Source: Nitrospirota bacterium (lineage in GTDB: Bacteria > Nitrospinota_A > UBA7883 > JACRGQ01). From it: a DNA stretch of 7,336 bases. Positions 1-6,036 of this stretch are shown here, one piece after another. The DNA is taken from positions 1-7,336 of the forward strand of contig JAJRYM010000086.1 in assembly GCA_024275775.1 (NCBI GenBank), written 5' to 3'. Both the position numbers and the translations under genes were made by a program. The notes under the pieces are model-generated. The model made no database searches. It saw only the letters and a list, made by a program, of their open reading frames with translations, and had not been told where the DNA came from. Each line of letters starts with the position of its first letter. Positions within the stretch are counted from its first letter, which is position 1.

Positions 1-1015
1 AGTTGGTGGCTTCTTTGAGGGCTTCGAGTTTGTAATAGGCCGCTCCGGTATCGAGCGATTCGTTGGCCAGCATTATCCCCTCGCCGATATGGCCTGCCCG
101 TTCGCTTCCGGCGACTATGGCGAGGGCGGCGTTTAAAACGGCTATATCCCGCTTCGGCCCTTTTTCCGAGCCTTTAAGAATGCCGAGCGTTATTTCGGCG
201 TTCTCCATTGCGTCTCCGCCGATAAGGTCTTCCGGTTGGCAAAGTGTGAAGCCGTAATCTTCCGGGCGAAGCGTCCAGGTTTTTACTTCGCCGTCTATCA
301 GTTCCGATATTCTTGACGGCCCTGTAAGCGTAACTTCGTCCAGCCCGTCTTCGCCGTGCACCACGAAAACATGACGGTTGCCGAGTTTTTTAAGAACGTG
401 CGCCAGCGGTTCGGTAAGTTTATGGTCGTACACTCCTATAACCTGATGTTTCGCCCCGGCCGGATTGGTGAGCGGCCCCAGCAGGTTGAATATCGTCCTC
501 ACGCCTACCTCCCGGCGGGGGCCTATGGCGTATTTCATGGCCGCGTGCATCATCGGCGCGAAAAGAAACGCTATGCCGAGCTCGTGGAGGCATCTTTCAA
601 CCGTATCCAGATCGGCCTCTATGTTTACGCCCAGCTCTTTCAGGAGATCGGCCGAGCCGGATTTGCTGGATACCGACCTGTTGCCGTGCTTGGCTATCTG
701 CACCCCAGCGCCGGCCGCTATGAAAGCCGCCGTCGTAGATATGTTGAACGTGCCGGAGCAGTCGCCCCCCGTTCCGCATGTATCGACAACGAACGGATGC
801 GGATGCTTTATCTTTACGGCCTTTTCGCGCATCACCTGCGCCGCGCCTGCTATTTCCTCCACCGTTTCGCCTTTCATCCTCAGCGCGATAAGGAAAGCGC
901 CTATCTGGGCGTTTGTGGCATCGCCGGACATGATTACGTTCATCACGTCCACCATGTCGTCCCTCGTAAGATCCCGGCTTTCAACTATTTCGGCAATCGC
1001 TTCCTGAATCTCCAT
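1..1015 (-). CDS. trpD: Anthranilate phosphoribosyltransferase, lacking only its stop codon
   Basis: Second step of tryptophan synthesis: transfers the phosphoribosyl group of PRPP to anthranilate, in the cytoplasm. The minus-strand frame from ATG at 1015-1013 is open to the window edge and gives 338 residues, the usual family length. Visible motifs are the PRPP-binding CGTGGD loop at residues 80-85, KHGNRS at 109-114, the anthranilate-side segment GPRREVGVRTIFNLLGPLTNP at about 165-185 with its conserved arginine, and a DE metal pair at 226-227. The C-terminus (LEALKEATN) looks like a normal family end. The leftover first base of the window reads T on this strand, which would fit the first base of a stop codon. 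The start has a good ribosome site: AGGAG at 1027-1023, seven bases upstream, overlapping the TAG stop of trpG. The 10-base gap implies co-transcription and perhaps translational coupling with trpG. No frameshift or missing key residue was seen. Confidence 0.97.
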   Translation of the reverse strand, partial: MEIQEAIAEIVESRDLTRDDMVDVMNVIMSGDATNAQIGAFLIALRMKGETVEEIAGAAQVMREKAVKIKHPHPFVVDTCGTGGDCSGTFNISTTAAFIAAGAGVQIAKHGNRSVSSKSGSADLLKELGVNIEADLDTVERCLHELGIAFLFAPMMHAAMKYAIGPRREVGVRTIFNLLGPLTNPAGAKHQVIGVYDHKLTEPLAHVLKKLGNRHVFVVHGEDGLDEVTLTGPSRISELIDGEVKTWTLRPEDYGFTLCQPEDLIGGDAMENAEITLGILKGSEKGPKRDIAVLNAALAIVAGSERAGHIGEGIMLANESLDTGAAYYKLEALKEATN

Positions 1016-1025
1016 TTTTCCACTC

Positions 1026-1601
1026 CTAATGACGGTAATATTCGAGGAAATTTCTTAAAATCGTTTTGCCTTCGGCCGTGAGAATCGATTCCGGATGAAA
1101 CTGCATCCCCTCAATCGGCATGGTTTTATGGCGCACCGCCATAACTTCATTTCCATCCACGTCTCTGGCGGTTATTTCTAGCTCCGGCGGGATGGTTTTC
1201 TCGACGGCGATCAGCGAATGATACCGCGTTGCCGTAAACGGTTCCGGCACGTTGCGGAAAATCGTTTTGCCGTCGTGCGTTATCCGCGAAATTTTTCCGT
1301 GCATAAGTCTGCGCGCTTTCCCGATTGTGGCGCCGAAAGCCTGGCAGATGGACTGATGCCCAAGGCAGACCCCAAGCATAGGTATTTTGCCTTTAAGCTC
1401 CTTTACAAGCTCAAGCGAAATGCCGGCTTCGTTCGGCGTGCACGGCCCCGGAGAGATTACGATGTAATCCGGCTTGAGCGCGGAAATTTCCGCCGGGGTC
1501 ACGGCGTCGTTCCGGTAGGTTTTCACCTCTTCGCCAAGTTCAAGAAGGTACTGCACGAGGTTGTAGGTAAAAGAGTCGTAGTTATCTATCATCACGATCA
1601 T
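1026..1601 (-). CDS. trpG: Anthranilate synthase glutamine amidotransferase subunit (component II)
   Basis: Class I glutamine amidotransferase that releases ammonia from glutamine for the TrpE subunit in chorismate-to-anthranilate conversion. It is 191 residues, normal for a free-standing TrpG. The catalytic nucleophile is Cys79 in GVCLGHQ, the oxyanion strand is PGP at 51-53, and the His169/Glu171 pair lies in FHPES. The N-terminal IDNYDSFTYNL is typical of TrpG/PabA. Because PabA (folate synthesis) shares these motifs, the protein could serve both enzymes; the adjacent trpD favours TrpG. No trpE lies upstream inside the window. The ATG at 1601-1599 has no purine-rich ribosome site in the 20 bases before it. 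A TATAAT hexamer lies eight bases upstream, so the message may be nearly leaderless. Met4 is an alternative start but also lacks a clear ribosome site. Confidence 0.96.
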   Translation of the reverse strand: MIVMIDNYDSFTYNLVQYLLELGEEVKTYRNDAVTPAEISALKPDYIVISPGPCTPNEAGISLELVKELKGKIPMLGVCLGHQSICQAFGATIGKARRLMHGKISRITHDGKTIFRNVPEPFTATRYHSLIAVEKTIPPELEITARDVDGNEVMAVRHKTMPIEGMQFHPESILTAEGKTILRNFLEYYRH

Positions 1602-1608
1602 GATGCTT

Positions 1609-1637
1609 ATTATAGAGAGGGGGACGGATTATTTCCA
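1609..1637 (-). promoter_or_regulatory. Candidate sigma70-type promoter for trpG-trpD
   Basis: On the minus strand TGGAAA (1637-1632, four of six matches to TTGACA) is followed by a 17-base spacer and a perfect TATAAT (1614-1609). The expected transcription start falls at about 1602-1601, on or beside the A of the trpG ATG. Together with the missing ribosome site this predicts a leaderless or nearly leaderless transcript. The position, between the CBS gene hairpin and trpG, makes sense as a new transcription unit. Inferred from sequence only. Confidence 0.5.
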
Positions 1638-1665
1638 TCCGCCTGCGGGCAGACGACCGCCCCCC
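1619..1665 (-). other. Long-range stem in the trpG upstream region
   Basis: In read-through RNA from the CBS gene, GGGGGGCGG (1665-1657) can pair with CCGTCCCCC (1627-1619), giving nine pairs including one G-U. The 29-base loop (1656-1628) contains the -35 hexamer of the candidate promoter. It could shape read-through RNA or be a chance result of G-rich and C-rich runs. It ends five bases above the TATAAT and has no U-run, so it is not a terminator. Confidence 0.3.
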
Positions 1666-1687
1666 TTAAAAAGATGAGGCGGGAAGA

Positions 1688-1710
1688 GGCGAAGGCTACC
1701 AGCCTTCGCC
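1688..1710 (-). terminator. Perfect 10-bp hairpin at the end of the CBS gene
   Basis: Perfect inverted repeat with arms GGCGAAGGCT (1688-1697) and AGCCTTCGCC (1701-1710) and a three-base loop. It overlaps the last codons and the TAG stop of the CBS gene. A run of five T on the minus strand (1672-1668) begins 15 bases after the stem, so it is not a textbook intrinsic terminator with an adjacent U-tract. It probably ends or trims the respiratory operon message or protects its 3' end. A promoter-like sequence for trpG follows. Confidence 0.5.
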
Positions 1711-2085
1711 GTCGTGGTATATCGGTTTAATCAAATCGCGCACGGAAAGAATGCCGGATATCTTGCCCTCGACGGTTACGCCGAGATGCCGGATATGCTC
1801 GCGATCCATTATGTCGAACGCCTCGGAAATATCCGCATCCGCATCTATGTTGCAAAGACGGGTGGTCATAATCGTCTCGGCCTGCGTTGCGGAAGGGTCG
1901 TTCCCTTCGGCCATGACTTTCCTTACAAGGTCTGTTTCGGTGATAATGCCAAGGACATCCTCGTCCTCGGTAAGATAGACCGAACCGATTCGATGTTCCG
2001 CGAACAGTTTGGCCACGTCCATGCAGGTTGCCGTTTTCGGCAGGGTTTTAAACCCAGCGGCCATTCTTTCCTTAACTTTGATCAT
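1696..2085 (-). CDS. Small protein of two CBS domains
   Basis: A 129-residue protein made almost entirely of a tandem CBS (Bateman) pair, about residues 8-60 and 70-122. The typical domain ends are GIITETDLVRK (46-56) and GILSVRDLIK (111-120), each with the Asp that in this family contacts the ribose of bound adenine nucleotides. Such proteins usually sense AMP, ATP, NAD or S-adenosylmethionine and act by contact with a partner; the ligand cannot be read from the sequence. There is no signal peptide or membrane helix, so it is cytoplasmic. The start ATG (2085-2083) has GGGGAG at 2097-2092, six bases upstream. It lies 26 bases after the flavoprotein gene and is presumably in the same operon, which hints that it could tune the flavoprotein or the quinol complex by nucleotide or redox state. 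The partner is inferred from position only. Confidence 0.92.
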   Translation of the reverse strand: MIKVKERMAAGFKTLPKTATCMDVAKLFAEHRIGSVYLTEDEDVLGIITETDLVRKVMAEGNDPSATQAETIMTTRLCNIDADADISEAFDIMDREHIRHLGVTVEGKISGILSVRDLIKPIYHDGEGW

Positions 2086-2111
2086 TTCCTTCTCCCCGGT
2101 TAGCGTTTATC

Positions 2112-3863
2112 TTATTTGACCAGTTCTTTCGGCTTACCCGCTCGTTCGATTTGCGATGTGCATACCGCAAACGAAATTGCGTCCGTCGGACATACCTGAC
2201 CGCAGAAATTACATCGAATGCAGAGGTCGCGGTCTATGTTTATACCTTCGACTCCCTGCTCCTTGAGGCTGATATTCTCGTTGTACAGCCTGTTGAACTG
2301 AAGTTCCGAGAGCCTATCCATGGAAAGGCATTGGCGCGGGCAGACATCTACGCAATTCATGCAGAGAATGCAGACGTCGGAATCGTATTTCCAGCTGTTG
2401 TTGCAATGCAGGCATCTGTCGGCTTCATCCATAGCCTCACGCAGATTGAACACCCGCTCCACCTCTTCGAACGTGGAAAGCCGCGTGCTCATGGGAATCG
2501 TTGCGGGATATACGCGCGGGATTGCGTCGTACATCGACTGTTTAGTCATCGTCTGAGAAGTTTCCGTAATTTTGTCTTTTCGTTTGAACTCGGCTTTTTT
2601 GCCGCGAATGAAAGAATCTATCGCCACCGAAGCTCTGTGCCCCTCGGCGATTACGACAATCGCGTCTCTCGTGCCGGTGATGAAATCGCCTGCGGCGAAA
2701 ACCCTTGGAATATTCGTTTTAAGGGTTTCCCTATCCACCTCCAGCGTGCCCCAGTTCGTCATATTGAACTCCAGCTTGCCTTCCAGCAGGGAGTTATCAG
2801 GAGTCTGGCTGACCGCCGGCATCACGAAATCGCAGTCGATTACGAATTCCGAACCGGGAATCGGCTCCGGCCTTCTTCTGCCCGACGAATCGGGTTCTCC
2901 AAGCCGGTTTTCTATAACCTTTATGCCGCTGAGATTTTCGCCGTCGCTCGAAACCAGTTCGACGGGCGATACGAGGTATTTGAATTCAATATCCTCTTCC
3001 TCGGCCTCTATGATTTCTTTTTCATTTACCGGTATTTCGTCCCTCGTCCGGCGGTACAGGATATAGACCTTTTTAGCGCCAAGCCGAATCGATGTGCGGG
3101 AAACGTCCATCGCCGAAAAACCGCCGCCTATAACGCATACTGTTTTATCGTAGAGGTTCGGCACTGCATCGCCCATGTTGACGTACCGCATGAAATCCGA
3201 GCCGCCGTAAACGCCTTTGAAATCTTCTCCGGGAACGTTGAGCTTTACCGCCTTGTGGGCGCCGGCCGCTATGAATACCGCCTTGAATTCGTCAAGGAGC
3301 TCTTCCATGGTGATATCCTCGCCAACGCGGACGTTGTAGCGGATTTCAACTCCCAACCGTTTAATGTATTCCGTTTCGTAATCGATTACTTCCCTCGGCA
3401 GGCGGTAGGCAGGAATGCCGTACCGGAGCATGCCGCCGGGATGCGCCATCGCCTCGAAAACCGTTACGCGGTAGCCAAGCTTCGCCAAGTCGTGCGCGGT
3501 TGTAAGCCCGCACGGACCGGCTCCGATTATGGCCACTCTTTCAAGCGTGTTTATCGTAGGTTCGGGGAACTTGAAGGTCGCCTTGGAATAATCGGTAGCC
3601 ACCCTTTTCAACTGCATGATGGCCACGGATTTATCTATCATCATCCTGTTACAGCCTCGCTCGCAGTAATGCTGGCAGACCCTGCCGCAGACGGAAGGGA
3701 ACGGGTTCGTCTCCCTGATAAGCGTGTGAGCTCCCTCGAAATTGCCTTCTGCTATAAGCTCGATATACCCCTCTACATCGGTATGCACGGGGCAGTTAGC
3801 CTGGCAGGGGATGTCGTGGTAGGTTCTGTCGTCGTACATGAATTCGTATATACGTTTTGTCAT
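2112..3863 (-). CDS. NADPH-type FAD/iron-sulfur oxidoreductase with C-terminal 2x[4Fe-4S] ferredoxin domain
   Basis: A 583-residue soluble protein of the glutamate synthase small-subunit/dihydropyrimidine dehydrogenase family. Domains in order: an N-terminal Fe-S helical domain with C20, C24, C59, C63, C67 and C71; an FAD Rossmann fold with GAGPCG (114-119), Glu137 at the end of strand 2 and a closing GD (392-393); an inserted NAD(P) fold with GGGFSA (246-251) followed by YRRTRDEIP (270-278), whose paired arginines usually mean NADPH; RCLHC (C484, C487); then a bacterial two-cluster ferredoxin domain with C498/C501/C504/C508 and C548/C551/C554/C558. Compared with dihydropyrimidine dehydrogenase, the two Cys that should precede C20 (at about residues 12 and 15) are Asp and Tyr, so one N-terminal cluster may be incomplete. 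The ATG is preceded by AAAGGAG (3877-3871), seven bases away. No glutamate synthase large subunit lies nearby; the gene sits after a quinol:cytochrome c complex. Its likely job is cytoplasmic electron transfer between NADPH and ferredoxin or the quinone pool. The partner is inferred. Confidence 0.93.
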   Translation of the reverse strand: MTKRIYEFMYDDRTYHDIPCQANCPVHTDVEGYIELIAEGNFEGAHTLIRETNPFPSVCGRVCQHYCERGCNRMMIDKSVAIMQLKRVATDYSKATFKFPEPTINTLERVAIIGAGPCGLTTAHDLAKLGYRVTVFEAMAHPGGMLRYGIPAYRLPREVIDYETEYIKRLGVEIRYNVRVGEDITMEELLDEFKAVFIAAGAHKAVKLNVPGEDFKGVYGGSDFMRYVNMGDAVPNLYDKTVCVIGGGFSAMDVSRTSIRLGAKKVYILYRRTRDEIPVNEKEIIEAEEEDIEFKYLVSPVELVSSDGENLSGIKVIENRLGEPDSSGRRRPEPIPGSEFVIDCDFVMPAVSQTPDNSLLEGKLEFNMTNWGTLEVDRETLKTNIPRVFAAGDFITGTRDAIVVIAEGHRASVAIDSFIRGKKAEFKRKDKITETSQTMTKQSMYDAIPRVYPATIPMSTRLSTFEEVERVFNLREAMDEADRCLHCNNSWKYDSDVCILCMNCVDVCPRQCLSMDRLSELQFNRLYNENISLKEQGVEGINIDRDLCIRCNFCGQVCPTDAISFAVCTSQIERAGKPKELVK

Positions 3864-3954
3864 GATGTCGCTCCTTTGGCTGAAGTTCCGCTAGCGCTTT
3901 CACTGAAACGCGGCATTAGAAATAGTGTAGCGGAAAACGGTAAAGGCTTCAAAC
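3864..3954 (-). promoter_or_regulatory. Structured 91-base gap before the flavoprotein gene, with weak promoter-like sequence
   Basis: This is the longest gap inside the respiratory cluster. Minus-strand TTGAAG (3952-3947) and TACACT (3929-3924) are spaced by 17 bases, each matching four of six consensus positions, so a weak internal promoter is possible. The gap also carries the inverted repeat listed separately and the strong ribosome site AAAGGAG (3877-3871). It may allow the flavoprotein and CBS genes to be expressed separately from the cytochrome genes. Confidence 0.3.
3886..3935 (-). repeat. Nested inverted repeat in the leader of the flavoprotein gene
   Basis: Outer arms TTCCGCTA (3935-3928) and TAGCGGAA (3893-3886) are perfect 8-base complements. 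Inside them GCGTTTC and GAAAGCGC form a second hairpin (seven pairs, one bulged G, loop AGT) whose 3' arm runs straight into the outer 3' arm, so the two stems could stack. No U-run follows, so it is not a terminator. It ends eight bases before the ribosome site. It might be an RNA processing or stability element, or an operator. Confidence 0.4.
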
Positions 3955-5199
3955 CTATTTCAGAGAAGCAAGGTATTCCGAGAGTGCGTCAAGCTCTTCA
4001 TCGCTGAAGTGGAACCTGTTGGCCATGGGATGCTCTTTATTCTCTTCCACCGTCTCGAAATGCTTGAGGATGCTCGCCTTGTCCCTTCTCGTCCCGACTT
4101 TTGTAAGATTTGGCCCAACCTTGCCGCCCTGCCCGCTAATCGTGTGGCAGAACCAGCATTTGGACTTTATGAAAAGTTGCTGGCCTTCGGGAAGGGACTC
4201 CAAATTTTCAAACGACTCCTCGAATTCCTTGATGAAGCTGGGCTCGGTTTTTCCTTCAGGCTGGAATTCCCTGTACTGGTATTTAGCCGGTATAAGGCTT
4301 TCCTCCAGACTGAACACAAAAAGCGTGAGGTTGTGCGCCTGCTCTGCCGTAAGTTCGAAATTCGGCATTATCGTCGGCTCTACGCCGGTTTCCTCGTTGC
4401 CCGGAGAGATTTTGAGCGGATCGAGAAAATGCTGGTACGTCCAGTTGAATTTATTCTTTTCCCCTTCGACATAGGTCATGTCGTGAGTCAATGCGAACTC
4501 ATGTTCCGTTTTAGCACCGTATTCCGAAAGGTCCGGAGCAAGGGTTTCGCCCACGCCCCTGATGGTGTGGCAGTCAATGCACGCCATTTCCATTTCGTTT
4601 TTGCCACCGATGATATCTCTGGCTTCCATCAGTCTTTCGGCGCCTTTCAGGCTGTAACCCGGCTCATATATTCTTTCGTGGCACTTCGGGCAGGACGCCT
4701 GAACCATGTCGGGTTCCCACATCGGAAGTTCCCAGTGCATGATTTCCTGCGCGTGAGCGTTGAGCGCGTCGGTGCCTCTGCCCTGCCCCTGGTGGCAGAT
4801 TGTGCACCCGAACTTGCCGAATTCATGTTCTCTGGCGGCGGCATGGTAGCGGAAAGGCTCTTCCGCGTCTTTAAAGGCGGGATTGTCAACCGCCTGATGG
4901 CAGGTGATGCACCTATCGGCTATGCCAAGCTCCTTATTCCATGTCTGCAGAATTTTTATCGGGGTTGATTTGAGAGAATCGATTATCTCCGGGTCTGTCT
5001 CTTTTTCTATCTGTAACTGTATGAACCGCTTCTGATAGCCCCGCCATTCGGGAGTGAATTCCCTTACAACCGTCATCCCGAAAAGAACCAGAAGCGACAT
5101 GCTCAGAACAGCGTACAGGAGGTTTTGGTCCCGGCTCCATAGCACGGCGAACGCCAGCATGTTAACGACAAGCAAAACCAGTGCTATTGTTTCTATCAT
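3955..5199 (-). CDS. Membrane-anchored pentaheme cytochrome c of the quinol-oxidising complex
   Basis: A 414-residue protein with exactly five CXXCH heme c sites: C97-H101, C132-H136, C170-H174, C207-H211 and C348-H352. Two hydrophobic helices (about 3-21 and 27-46) form an N-terminal hairpin, leaving the heme part in the periplasm; this is not a cleaved signal peptide. Hemes 1-3 are close together in a region with spare histidines (H119, H125, H149, H155) that could be distal ligands. Heme 4 has Met278 in IMPN and heme 5 has Met392 in HPMANRF after GPNL, as in class I cytochrome c domains. It takes the place of cytochrome c1 or f: it likely accepts electrons from the Rieske protein and passes them to a soluble carrier or oxidase. 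It starts 11 bases after the subunit IV-like gene with only a weak ribosome site (GGTAAGAA). Cytochrome c identity is firm; the electron path is inferred. Confidence 0.95.
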   Translation of the reverse strand: MIETIALVLLVVNMLAFAVLWSRDQNLLYAVLSMSLLVLFGMTVVREFTPEWRGYQKRFIQLQIEKETDPEIIDSLKSTPIKILQTWNKELGIADRCITCHQAVDNPAFKDAEEPFRYHAAAREHEFGKFGCTICHQGQGRGTDALNAHAQEIMHWELPMWEPDMVQASCPKCHERIYEPGYSLKGAERLMEARDIIGGKNEMEMACIDCHTIRGVGETLAPDLSEYGAKTEHEFALTHDMTYVEGEKNKFNWTYQHFLDPLKISPGNEETGVEPTIMPNFELTAEQAHNLTLFVFSLEESLIPAKYQYREFQPEGKTEPSFIKEFEESFENLESLPEGQQLFIKSKCWFCHTISGQGGKVGPNLTKVGTRRDKASILKHFETVEENKEHPMANRFHFSDEELDALSEYLASLK

Positions 5200-5210
5200 T
5201 TCTTACCGCT

Positions 5211-6017
5211 CTATATCTTGAACCAAGGCGTTTCAAGAATGTATTTGACGTTAAAACCAAGCCTGAGGATTATTTTCCCAAGCACTCCCAGAATCATCAG
5301 AATATGGCTCTGCACAACAAAATATTTTATGGGGCCGAGCACGTCCAGATACCCCTTAAGAGCCCGGGTCAATTTGGCCTTCGGAAACATTTTGGGAATG
5401 ACCAGAGGGAGCACCATGCCGAAAAAGGAGTAGCCCAGAATGAGAGTGGCGCCGGCGCCCATAGACATAGATTTGAGCTTTGTTATGCCCTGTTTGAGAG
5501 GCATTCCTTCCCGCACCCAGCCATGGCCGCCGATATCGTAATCGATAATCGGCCAGTAAACCTGCCAGCTGGGGCCTCTTAGAAACTGCCCTACAACAAT
5601 TAGAGCAAACCACATTATCGCCCCAAAAGTGAAGACGGAGATAGCGAACTTTCTCCCTTCCCACGCGTACCTGCCCTGTATTGTGGGCGATACGTCAACG
5701 TATGGGATTAGAATCAGTCCGGTAATAAGCTGGTTGGGAATCATCACGCCGGCTATCCACGGATCGAAATATACCAGCAGTTCCTGAAGCCCGATAAAAT
5801 ACCACGGCGCTTTCGCGGGGTTCGGGGTTTTGGCCCATTCGGACATCTCTTCCAAAGGCGCGTTGGCAACGAAAGAGACCGCCCATAAAAGCACGGTGAT
5901 AAAAAGCATCATAAGAAGAATCACCCATACGAGATTCGGGAAAGTGGAAACTCGAGGATAGTCGGGCTTGTTCATCAGCATGTATCCCGACTGGTCTGTT
6001 TTCAAATCTTGTGCCAC
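5211..6017 (-). CDS. petD: Cytochrome b C-terminal domain protein (subunit IV-like), extended form
   Basis: The C-terminal half of a split cytochrome b, which forms the quinol-oxidising (Qo) pocket with the b6-like protein. Membrane helices are at about 29-50, 88-107 and 124-146, as in plastid/cyanobacterial subunit IV. About 110 further residues carry two more helices (about 188-210 and 232-252), so at 268 residues it is well over the roughly 160 of subunit IV. At the Qo signature, where most complexes have PEWY, this protein has APWY (residues 70-73, within NPAKAPWYFIGLQEL), so the usual glutamate is a proline. The start is GTG at 6017-6015, supported by the ribosome site GGAGGGGAG (6031-6023) five bases upstream; the next Met codons, at residues 13 and 15, lack this support. 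It lies 19 bases after the b6-like gene and 11 bases before the cytochrome c gene. The symbol petD is used by analogy. Confidence 0.94.
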   Translation of the reverse strand: MAQDLKTDQSGYMLMNKPDYPRVSTFPNLVWVILLMMLFITVLLWAVSFVANAPLEEMSEWAKTPNPAKAPWYFIGLQELLVYFDPWIAGVMIPNQLITGLILIPYVDVSPTIQGRYAWEGRKFAISVFTFGAIMWFALIVVGQFLRGPSWQVYWPIIDYDIGGHGWVREGMPLKQGITKLKSMSMGAGATLILGYSFFGMVLPLVIPKMFPKAKLTRALKGYLDVLGPIKYFVVQSHILMILGVLGKIILRLGFNVKYILETPWFKI

Positions 6018-6022
6018 TTTTT

Positions 6023-6031
6023 CTCCCCTCC
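6023..6031 (-). promoter_or_regulatory. Strong ribosome binding site that fixes a GTG start
   Basis: GGAGGGGAG ends five bases before GTG at 6017-6015. It is the best ribosome site in the cluster and is the reason for choosing the GTG start of the subunit IV-like gene over the ATG codons at residues 13 and 15. Confidence 0.7.
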
Positions 6032-6036
6032 GTTGC

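Noticed and set aside
356..1081. A 241-codon plus-strand frame opposite trpD and the end of trpG
   Set aside because: It crosses the trpD/trpG boundary and is low-complexity, Arg/His-rich antisense sequence; the trpD motifs on the other strand are decisive.
1582..1638. An 18-codon upstream frame (ATG at 1638) overlapping the trpG start, as a possible trp leader peptide
   Set aside because: It contains no Trp codon, has no well-placed ribosome site, and begins upstream of the predicted transcription start.
1602..1695. T-box or tryptophan attenuator before trpG
   Set aside because: I could not find a terminator/antiterminator pair with a U-run close to trpG, a T-box motif, or Trp codons. The only stem here is a G-rich/C-rich pairing.
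2112..3863. Naming the flavoprotein gltD (glutamate synthase small subunit)
   Set aside because: No glutamate synthase large subunit is nearby, and the protein has a C-terminal two-cluster ferredoxin domain, so it only shares the fold family.
3945..3969. A 5-bp inverted repeat (GCTTC/GAAGC) around the stop codon of the cytochrome c gene, as a terminator
   Set aside because: The stem is short, with a 15-base loop and no U-run, and is expected by chance.
2151..4007. A 618-codon open frame on the plus strand, longer than the flavoprotein gene it overlaps
   Set aside because: It is antisense to a protein with clear FAD, NADPH and ferredoxin motifs, runs on past the start of that gene into the end of the cytochrome gene, and shows no recognisable domain. 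It is a codon-bias shadow.
4009..4968. A 319-codon plus-strand frame opposite the pentaheme cytochrome
   Set aside because: The opposite strand encodes five CXXCH sites in one frame; the plus-strand frame has no family features.
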